Assembly (NCBI GenBank): GCA_900549105.1
Contig: URND01000112.1
Location: 1 to 9,709 of the forward strand
Direction of reading: 5' to 3'
DNA from: an uncultured Eubacteriales bacterium
GTDB taxonomy: Bacteria; Bacillota; Clostridia; Lachnospirales; Lachnospiraceae
DNA: 9,709 nucleotides
Shown in pieces: positions 1-5,539 of the stretch (positions are counted from its first letter, which is position 1; each line of letters starts with the position of its first letter). Made by a program: the position numbers and the translations under genes. The notes below the pieces were generated by a model. It was not told the origin of the DNA. It worked only from the letters and a program-made list of their open reading frames with translations, and made no database searches.

Positions 1-61
1 TGATTATATACCCAATCCTTGAGAATGGGGTGTCAACTTTTTTTATACCACATCACTCCGG

Positions 62-103
62 GCACTGTGCTTTGAATAATGCATTATGTTTTATAAGTAT
101 ACT
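62..103. promoter_or_regulatory. cluster of three short dyads upstream of the peptide operon
   Basis: Three small inverted repeats lie within about 40 bases: GCACtGTGC (62-70), ATAATGCATTAT (76-87, a perfect 12-base palindrome) and AGTATACT (96-103). They sit 65-105 bases upstream of the -35 box at 168. They could be protein binding sites for regulation of the peptide operon, but AT-rich DNA produces such palindromes by chance. No gene is seen in 1-232; the rest of this stretch is AT-rich leader with nothing else I can name. Confidence 0.2.
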
Positions 104-167
104 GCATATAAAAGAAAATTTCAAAGTAAATCTCAGTAACATCTCCGATGGCCAGGAGGCTGTTTGA

Positions 168-196
168 TTGACATTTTATGTGCTTTGTAGTATCAT
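168..196 (+). promoter_or_regulatory. sigma-A promoter of the RiPP-like operon
   Basis: A perfect -35 hexamer TTGACA (168-173) is separated by exactly 17 bases from a -10 hexamer TATCAT (191-196, five of six consensus positions). Transcription would start near 203, leaving a leader of about 30 bases that ends in the strong ribosome binding site GGAGGTG (220-226). The position just ahead of the 39-residue ORF supports that ORF being the real first gene of the operon. Confidence 0.7.
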
Positions 197-232
197 AAAT
201 AACAAAGATTTAAGGTGATGGAGGTGCTTATT

Positions 233-352
233 ATGAAAAAGATTAAGAAAAACATTGCGGCCAGTTGGTGTTGTGAAGCATCTACAGTGGTTGATATCCA
301 GAAACTTGTGAAAAAGGTACGGAATACGGAATTAAAAGTTGAAAAAAGGTAG
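233..352 (+). CDS. 39-residue putative RiPP precursor peptide
   Basis: This small ORF begins with ATG six bases after the strong site GGAGGTG (220-226), directly downstream of a near-consensus promoter. An in-frame ATG at 218 lies upstream of that site and is not used in this call. The peptide has a basic N-terminus (MKKIKKN), a central AASWCCEASTVVD segment with the only Trp (W12) and the only two Cys (C13, C14), and a basic amphipathic-looking C-terminal half ending VEKR. It has no signal peptide and no GG leader motif. Its position ahead of a peptidase-like protein and two radical SAM enzymes, one of SPASM type, makes it the likely substrate. W12, C13, C14 and E15 are the obvious candidates for C-S or C-C crosslinking; that is inference. 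I do not recognise a named precursor family. It could instead be an unmodified regulatory peptide. Confidence 0.72.
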   Translation: MKKIKKNIAASWCCEASTVVDIQKLVKKVRNTELKVEKR

Positions 353-367
353 TACAGAATAGTTGCG

Positions 368-1027
368 ATGAAACTTATAATTGATACAGCATTGCGAAAG
401 ATATATTTTGAATCGCTATATATTGTCAAGAATGAGCAGCCAGAGTTGTGGGAGTTTTTTTGTAAAAATGTGCCTACGCTTTCGGTTGCTTTTTATAATC
501 ATTTTAGTACTTTGGGTGGATTATTAACATATATTCGATATTATAAAAATATCCGGGAAAATGCTGTTTTTTACAGAAAAGTGTGGAATGTTCATAAAGA
601 TGACGTCATTGCCAGGCTTGATAAACTCTTCGGATATACAGTGGAGGATACGATTGTTGCTGTTATATGTGTTTCGCCGTTATATCTGAGGAATATTTAT
701 AAGAAGATATTTATTGTTCCGACAAATGCAGATGAAGAGCGTATTTTAGAAATTATAGTTCATGAATTATCACATTTTTACTTTTATAAATCAGAAATAG
801 GTAATCAGATGCCAGAGTATAAGCGTTGGAAGCTCAGTGAACAAATTGTTCCGTTTATAATAAAAGAGCTTTTTTATGATATATGTTCAAATAGTGGGTC
901 TTATGTGGATGCTCCGAATGATAATCTAAAGAGAAAAATATATTGTTGGATGGATGGAGAAATCTCATTTGAAGAATTGCTAAATAGTGAATGGGGAGAA
1001 AACAGATATGACGGATATGAAATATAA
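368..1027 (+). CDS. small HExxH metallopeptidase-like protein of the peptide operon
   Basis: This 219-residue protein has a zinc-peptidase signature, EIIVHELSHFYFYK, with HELSH at residues 132-136. H132 and H136 would bind zinc and E133 would be the catalytic base. E158 (in SEQIVP), 22 residues after H136, is a possible third ligand as in gluzincin-type proteases. The region before the motif is aromatic-rich with no recognised domain. There is no signal peptide or clear membrane segment, so it probably acts in the cytosol. ATG 368 is the only in-frame start after the stop at 350-352. The nearest AAAGG (about 345-349) overlaps the end of the peptide gene at a long spacing, so initiation may be weak or coupled. 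Its 3' end overlaps the SPASM enzyme by 20 bases. By analogy with PqqF/G-type roles it may trim the modified precursor; that role is inferred. The family is not identified with certainty. Confidence 0.75.
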   Translation: MKLIIDTALRKIYFESLYIVKNEQPELWEFFCKNVPTLSVAFYNHFSTLGGLLTYIRYYKNIRENAVFYRKVWNVHKDDVIARLDKLFGYTVEDTIVAVICVSPLYLRNIYKKIFIVPTNADEERILEIIVHELSHFYFYKSEIGNQMPEYKRWKLSEQIVPFIIKELFYDICSNSGSYVDAPNDNLKRKIYCWMDGEISFEELLNSEWGENRYDGYEI

Positions 1028-2366
1028 ATTTTCACGTTTTTTTCATATGTTTGAGCGTGAGGGGATTGTTTGTTGTTATAATGCATTGACGATTTCGACA
1101 ATTTATATTCCATGTATGGAGTTCGATAAAATAAAGGCGTATATCGCAGGAAACAATGTTGAATATGATGACGCAATTTTTCACAAGATGCTTTCCGAAA
1201 ATATGATAATACCCTATGATACGGATGAAGAATTACTGTTGGAGCAGATTAGGAGTGAAGTTTTTAACGGCGTTAAAATCAGAGTAATGGTACTGCATAT
1301 GACAGATTATTGCAATTTGCGGTGTAAATATTGTTTTATTGAAGGGGGACAGCCCGAAAACTATACTCGAAAAGCAATGAGTGAAGACGTGGCAAAGGCA
1401 GCCGTTGATAAATTTGTAGAGATAGTTCGCAGAGGTCATGTTGAAAATAATGCTCCTACAGTTGTTTTTTATGGTGGAGAACCTTTGGCGAATTGGAAGG
1501 TTTTACAGAAAACTTTAGAATATATTCAAAAGAAGGAAAAAGAGGAAAAAATAAAATTCGATAAAGTTATTATTACTAATGGAACATTAATTGAGCCGGC
1601 AATGACGGATGTACTTAAAAAATTCGGAGTGATGGTATCTGTTTCTCTGGATGGAGTTCAGGAAGTCCATGACGCAAATCGTATTGATTATGATGGTAAA
1701 GGGAGTTTTGAGAAAACAATAAATGGTATAAAAGTATTGCAGGCTGCAGGTATTGAGCCCGCGGTATCCTGCGTTATGGCCAAGGAGGGGCTCGATAAAT
1801 ATGAGGAAACTATCCGGTTTTTGATTGAGGATTTATCTATTACCGGGATGGGATTCAATCATGTGTCTATTATTCCCGGACTTAATTATTACGACCCTGA
1901 GTATGAAGAAAAATTTGCGGATTCCATTATTAAAGTTCAGGAGTTGATACAATATAAATATCCATATGTTTATGAACGGAGAATGGGACACAAGGTAAAT
2001 GCTTTTATTGATAAAAAACTAATAAAATCAGATTGTACCGGTTGTGGGGAACAGATAAGCGTTAGTACAGATGGACAGATTGGAATTTGTCAGGGATATA
2101 TGGGGAGCCGAAAAACCTTTACGCACACGGTGTTTGATTTAAACTATTATCCGGATGAAGATGAAACATTTATAGAATGGAGTAGACGCTCGCCTTTAAA
2201 TATTGAAGAGTGTACTCATTGTTCTGCTTTAGCGATATGTGGCGGGGGATGCCCAAGAAATGCCGATATGCTGCATGGTTCAATCTGGAATGTGGATTCT
2301 GCGTTTTGTCATTTTGCACGCAAGGCACAAGAATGGTTACTGTGGGAGGATATCTATGAAAGATAA
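1008..2366 (+). CDS. radical SAM/SPASM peptide maturase
   Basis: The 452-residue protein, counted from ATG 1008, has three parts. Residues 1-90 form a small N-terminal region of the kind that binds precursor peptides in SPASM maturases; assignment as a RiPP recognition element is tentative. Next comes the radical SAM core, with CNLRCKYC placing the SAM-cluster cysteines at 102, 106 and 109, a GGEP motif at 156-159 and the strand SVSLDG (211-216). The C-terminal SPASM domain has Cys at 343, 346, 361, 402, 405, 411, 415 and 434, enough for two auxiliary 4Fe-4S clusters. Such enzymes form thioether or C-C links in peptides (ranthipeptide, sactipeptide and cyclophane families) or the Glu-Tyr bond of PQQ. 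ATG 1008 is chosen because GGGGAG (993-998) lies nine bases upstream; a GTG at 987 is the alternative. Overlaps with both neighbours suggest translational coupling. The likely substrate is the 39-residue peptide. Confidence 0.92.
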   Translation: MTDMKYKFSRFFHMFEREGIVCCYNALTISTIYIPCMEFDKIKAYIAGNNVEYDDAIFHKMLSENMIIPYDTDEELLLEQIRSEVFNGVKIRVMVLHMTDYCNLRCKYCFIEGGQPENYTRKAMSEDVAKAAVDKFVEIVRRGHVENNAPTVVFYGGEPLANWKVLQKTLEYIQKKEKEEKIKFDKVIITNGTLIEPAMTDVLKKFGVMVSVSLDGVQEVHDANRIDYDGKGSFEKTINGIKVLQAAGIEPAVSCVMAKEGLDKYEETIRFLIEDLSITGMGFNHVSIIPGLNYYDPEYEEKFADSIIKVQELIQYKYPYVYERRMGHKVNAFIDKKLIKSDCTGCGEQISVSTDGQIGICQGYMGSRKTFTHTVFDLNYYPDEDETFIEWSRRSPLNIEECTHCSALAICGGGCPRNADMLHGSIWNVDSAFCHFARKAQEWLLWEDIYER

Positions 2367-3213
2367 AGAGCTTGTATATTTTATTTATCCTTCGTGTGAC
2401 GGGAATTGTAAACATTGTTGGTCGAGCGACATTGTATTGGGCCGCATTAAACCGATAGAGTGGCATTACAGATTGATTGAACAGTTAAGGGATATGGAAT
2501 ATTCAGTTATCAAGTTATCCGGCGGAGAACCGTTTTTCAACAGGGATATCGGGAAGATAGCTGCCAGGATACATGAGGTTTTAGGAAAAGAAATACCGAT
2601 TCAAATATTTACATCAGGTCGACTTTTTGTTAATATAGACGAGGGCGAGCAAGGAGTGTATAAGACGAAAGCTGCATTAGATTCCCTGTTTGCTGATTAC
2701 GATAACATCTCAATAGAGATGTCTGTGGATGAATATCATCTTCAAGTGTTGAAAAGAATATACAAAAGTGAGATAGATGATGATTTATTGCCATTTATGT
2801 ATATAAGCAATTTCATGAAAGCATGTTTTATGATAAAAAAGGAACACCCTCGATTTTTAGGTCCAAAGCTGAAAATTCATTGTGAAGAAGGAAGGATGAA
2901 ATATCACAAAGAATTGTTTGCATGGTTTCCTCTGGAATGGTGGGAGAAGTATGTATTGATAACAGAGGGACTGGCTTATTCCGGAAATGGAAAGAATTTG
3001 GAGAAAACATTTAAGGTTGTGCCATCGGATAAGATGAGTTATTTCCTATTGCCGGGTGTCGACTTTTATGATGAACCCCAATCGGACAGAGGGCAGCGCT
3101 TTCAAAAGAAAGGGAAAACTGTATACTTGGATTCTGCGGATTCAGCCGTTATAATAAGCGGCTGGTGGAATATTATTAACCGCGAAGCAGAGTATACTGT
3201 AATTAAGTGTTAA
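2356..3213 (+). CDS. short radical SAM enzyme without SPASM domain
   Basis: This 285-residue protein carries the radical SAM motif SCDGNCKHCW, with cluster cysteines 14, 18 and 21 very close to the N-terminus, and the GGEP motif at 56-59 (KLSGGEPFF). It has no C-terminal cysteine cluster, so no auxiliary clusters are predicted. The C-terminal half is rich in Trp and Tyr (for example WFPLEWWEK) and matches nothing I know. It ends in a Cys. The start is ATG 2356, because GGGAGGA (2344-2350) stands five bases before it; a longer in-frame reading from 2239 lies inside the upstream gene and is less likely. The gene overlaps the SPASM enzyme by 11 bases. In this context it may perform a second modification of the peptide or of its proteolytic fragment. 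An activase-like or unrelated role cannot be excluded. Confidence 0.85.
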   Translation: MKDKELVYFIYPSCDGNCKHCWSSDIVLGRIKPIEWHYRLIEQLRDMEYSVIKLSGGEPFFNRDIGKIAARIHEVLGKEIPIQIFTSGRLFVNIDEGEQGVYKTKAALDSLFADYDNISIEMSVDEYHLQVLKRIYKSEIDDDLLPFMYISNFMKACFMIKKEHPRFLGPKLKIHCEEGRMKYHKELFAWFPLEWWEKYVLITEGLAYSGNGKNLEKTFKVVPSDKMSYFLLPGVDFYDEPQSDRGQRFQKKGKTVYLDSADSAVIISGWWNIINREAEYTVIKC

Positions 3214-3251
3214 CATTATAGTGAATAATTGCATTTGTATAGGAGGAAAAA

Positions 3252-4247
3252 ATGGAAAAAAAGAAACGCCTGTTGTCAGGGCTTCAACCAAGCGGAGAAT
3301 TAACAATCGGAAACTATTGCGGAGGTATCAGGCAATTTTTGGAATATCAAAAAGAATATGATTCCTTTTTGTTTGTTCCGGATATGCATACGATTACGGT
3401 ACCCCAGAAAGAAGCGGAACTTATCAGAGAAAGAACCCGCCGTTTTGCAACGCTGTATTTAGCGTGCGGATTGGATCCTGAGAATTGTACATTTTTTATT
3501 CAGTCTGAAGTTCCTGCGCATAATCAGTTGACCTGGGTTTTAGAATGTACCACATATATGGGTGAATTGAATCGCATGACTCAGTATAAGGATAAGAGTT
3601 CAAAGTATACAAATATTGGCTGCGGTCTGTTTACATATCCGGTTCTGATGGCTGCGGATATATTATTGTATGACACAGATATTGTTCCGGTTGGCGCGGA
3701 CCAGAAGCAGCATGTCGAGCTGACTCGGGATATTGCCCAGAGATTTAATAACAGGTATGGAGAGACATTTAAAATGCCGGAACCGATTATTGCAAAGGTA
3801 GGCTCAAGAATAAAGGACTTGCAATATCCTGAGAAAAAAATGAGTAAGTCGGCTGAAGATCCTAACGGCTCGATTTTTTTGCTTGACTCTGAAAGTCAGA
3901 TTAAGAAAAAAATAAATAGAGCGGTGACGGACTCAGATGGTAAAATATGGTTTGACGAAGAAAAGAAGCCTGGTATTTCGAACCTGATTACTATTTATTC
4001 GGCATTAACAACAACGCCGTTGGAACAGTCCATTGAAAAGTTTGAAGGTATGGAAAGATATGGCGATTTCAAAAAGGAAATTATCGAGGTCGTTTTGGAG
4101 ACATTAAGACCAATTCAAAAGAAATATGAAGAGTTGGAAAAGAGCGGATTTGTCGATGAAGTTCTTGATAAAGGAAAGTCGAGAGCTAATGCGATTGCAT
4201 CGGAAAAGTGTCAGGAAGTATTCAGGAAGGTTGGCTTTGGACGTTAG
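3252..4247 (+). CDS. trpS: tryptophanyl-tRNA synthetase, last gene of the peptide operon
   Basis: The 331-residue class I synthetase has the family's normal length and charges tRNA-Trp with tryptophan using ATP. The HIGH-like signature is TIGN (18-21) and the second is KKMSKS (195-200). GADQKQH (148-154) and the indole-site stretch YPVLMAAD (129-136) are present. D136 corresponds to the indole-binding Asp132 of the Geobacillus stearothermophilus enzyme, and H46 to its His43, a position linked to indolmycin sensitivity; the His is kept here. The enzyme therefore looks active and Trp-specific. AGGAGG (3241-3246) lies five bases before ATG 3252. The upstream gap is only 38 bases, too short for the T-box leader that often controls housekeeping trpS in Firmicutes, so it is probably co-transcribed with the radical SAM genes. 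It may be a second, self-protecting copy, or the sole housekeeping gene placed here by chance. Confidence 0.95.
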   Translation: MEKKKRLLSGLQPSGELTIGNYCGGIRQFLEYQKEYDSFLFVPDMHTITVPQKEAELIRERTRRFATLYLACGLDPENCTFFIQSEVPAHNQLTWVLECTTYMGELNRMTQYKDKSSKYTNIGCGLFTYPVLMAADILLYDTDIVPVGADQKQHVELTRDIAQRFNNRYGETFKMPEPIIAKVGSRIKDLQYPEKKMSKSAEDPNGSIFLLDSESQIKKKINRAVTDSDGKIWFDEEKKPGISNLITIYSALTTTPLEQSIEKFEGMERYGDFKKEIIEVVLETLRPIQKKYEELEKSGFVDEVLDKGKSRANAIASEKCQEVFRKVGFGR

Positions 4248-4337
4248 TCTGCATAAAGCCGGGAATAATCGCTGGCACGCCTGTTTCAAAAAAAGAAATC
4301 GAATTTCAAATATGTAATATAATTAAATTGTGAAGGA

Positions 4338-4366
4338 TTTACATTCCTAGACTCCCTTCTTATAAT
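4338..4366 (+). promoter_or_regulatory. sigma-A promoter of the regulator/RSH/Hsp70 operon
   Basis: TTTACA (4338-4343) and a perfect TATAAT (4361-4366) are separated by 17 bases. A transcript would begin near 4373 and give a leader of about 30 bases ending in AGGAGGG (4391-4397), seven bases before the ATG of the HTH gene. This separates the second operon from the peptide operon, although no convincing terminator is seen between 4248 and 4337, so read-through is possible. Confidence 0.75.
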
Positions 4367-4379
4367 GATAGTATAGAAG
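4356..4379. promoter_or_regulatory. imperfect inverted repeat over the -10 box, candidate operator
   Basis: The arms CTTC-T-TATA (4356-4364) and TATA-GAAG (4372-4379) are complementary apart from one unpaired T, with a seven-base centre ATGATAG. The repeat covers the -10 hexamer and the expected transcription start, a typical place for a repressor to block RNA polymerase. The next gene encodes an XRE-type HTH protein, so autoregulation is a natural reading. The site is AT-rich and part of the symmetry comes from the TATAAT box itself, so this is tentative. Confidence 0.35.
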
Positions 4380-4404
4380 CTGTTATTATGAGGAGGGATT
4401 TTTT

Positions 4405-5538
4405 ATGGCGGACGAAAAAAGGATGAACGAACTTCGGAAAAAGTATAAGCTTCCGGCGGAACAGGCTGTGGCTGATGATTTGGAAGTACGCGAAAAAATT
4501 TCGAAGAATTTGAATTATATTATGTTTAAGTATGATATTAAGGTTCAAAAAGATTTGGCCGATATTCTGGATATTAGCGCGCCTCAGTTGACGAGAATTT
4601 TTAAAGGAGAGCAGATGCCGCCGCTGTTTCCCTGTCTGGCGAATGTAGTTAAGAGATTCGGTTATTCGATTGATGAATTTCTTTTTACGGATATTGAAGT
4701 CACGGAGAAGTGCCAAAATGGAGCGGATGATAACCTTCCGGTTGCGAATGATATGAAGTACCTGGGCGTTTACCAGTTTTATTATTTTGATACATCAGCG
4801 CTTAGGGGACGGGAGAGACATACCCATGGGGATTCGCTGGTAAGCGGCATTATGTATATTGAGAAGAATCCGAGGACGGACAAACACAGCGTCATGGCCA
4901 TTTTCAATATGAGCAAGGAGCGGGCCGATTCATTTTATAAAAATGTACTGAAAGATGGTAAGGCAAATCCATCCTTCTGCCGCAGTATGATTATCAATTC
5001 CGGCGGCGGGCAGCATGTATATTATGGAGAACTGGAATTTTCCAACCAACATTTTTATATTAACCTCAGATTTGAGAATACGAGGGACAGGGTACAGATG
5101 ATTTTCCACCGGCCGGACAGCAATTCGAGACAATATATCGGCGGGCTTGGAACAATGCTGTCTGTTTCAAAGGGGCGGGATTCAAAGCCATGTCTTCAGT
5201 ATATTGCGTTGGCCAATGCTTCTCTGGATGTATCCGAGGAGGAATTAGCATCCCATTTACTGCTGCATTATCCGAGAATTAAGACCTATGATACAATTGA
5301 TGGTTTGGTTGAGTTCACAACAGAACTCTACAGAGCAGATGTCGAAGAGAGTGACCGACTTTCTAAATTATCGGATGAGCAGAAGAAAACGCTTGTGAGA
5401 AATTATATGGACAAGATTGTCAATGACACTGTAGAAAAGAACCTGTTCCGTTCAGTGACTGTGTCCGAGACTGATGATGACCTGTTCTATCATTATATAA
5501 AAAGAGTGAAGGCGAATATGCGTGCGGAGGTGAAATGA
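4405..5538 (+). CDS. XRE-type HTH regulator with unrecognised C-terminal sensor-like region
   Basis: In this 377-residue protein residues 30-95 form an XRE/Cro-like helix-turn-helix. The stretch VQKDLADILDISAPQLTRIF (47-66) carries the two core helices, followed by GEQMPP and an IDEFL helix. Residues 117-270 look rich in beta strands (YLGVYQFYYF, VSGIMYIE, HVYYGELEF, FYINLRFE, YIGGLGTML), suggesting a barrel-like ligand or partner binding fold, but I recognise no named domain. The last 90 residues are helical and charged. The start is fixed by AGGAGGG (4391-4397). The stop is separated by a single base from the next ATG, and the GGAGG inside its 3' end serves the RSH-like gene, so the two are tightly coupled. 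It probably controls this operon, perhaps through the inverted repeat at 4356-4379. The signal it senses is unknown. Confidence 0.8.
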   Translation: MADEKRMNELRKKYKLPAEQAVADDLEVREKISKNLNYIMFKYDIKVQKDLADILDISAPQLTRIFKGEQMPPLFPCLANVVKRFGYSIDEFLFTDIEVTEKCQNGADDNLPVANDMKYLGVYQFYYFDTSALRGRERHTHGDSLVSGIMYIEKNPRTDKHSVMAIFNMSKERADSFYKNVLKDGKANPSFCRSMIINSGGGQHVYYGELEFSNQHFYINLRFENTRDRVQMIFHRPDSNSRQYIGGLGTMLSVSKGRDSKPCLQYIALANASLDVSEEELASHLLLHYPRIKTYDTIDGLVEFTTELYRADVEESDRLSKLSDEQKKTLVRNYMDKIVNDTVEKNLFRSVTVSETDDDLFYHYIKRVKANMRAEVK

Positions 5539-5539
5539 A

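Noticed and set aside
10..44. Possible intrinsic terminator: ACCC...GGGT hairpin followed by a run of seven T
   Set aside because: The stem is short with an internal mismatch, and the T-run starts six bases after it. It might belong to a gene upstream of the window, but the support is too weak to annotate. The GGGGTGTCAACTTTTT stretch also recalls some IS ends, without any transposase or matching repeat here.
218..352. Earlier in-frame ATG at 218 for the small peptide
   Set aside because: Only a weak AAGG (212-215), two bases away, precedes it. ATG 233 stands at ideal spacing from GGAGGTG.
987..1007. GTG start at 987 for the SPASM enzyme
   Set aside because: The GGGGAG site at 993-998 lies inside this extension and fits ATG 1008.
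2239..2355. N-terminal extension of the second radical SAM protein from 2239
   Set aside because: It would read through the SPASM domain coding region of the upstream gene in another frame. The strong GGGAGGA and ATG at 2356 give a start 13 residues before the cluster motif.
4258..4276. GCCGG/CTGGC hairpin after trpS as a terminator
   Set aside because: The five-pair stem with one G-T pair has no T-run after it, so it cannot be called an intrinsic terminator.
4126..4317. 63-residue ORF running past the end of trpS
   Set aside because: It is mostly a shadow of trpS in another frame, has no clear ribosome binding site and no recognisable composition.
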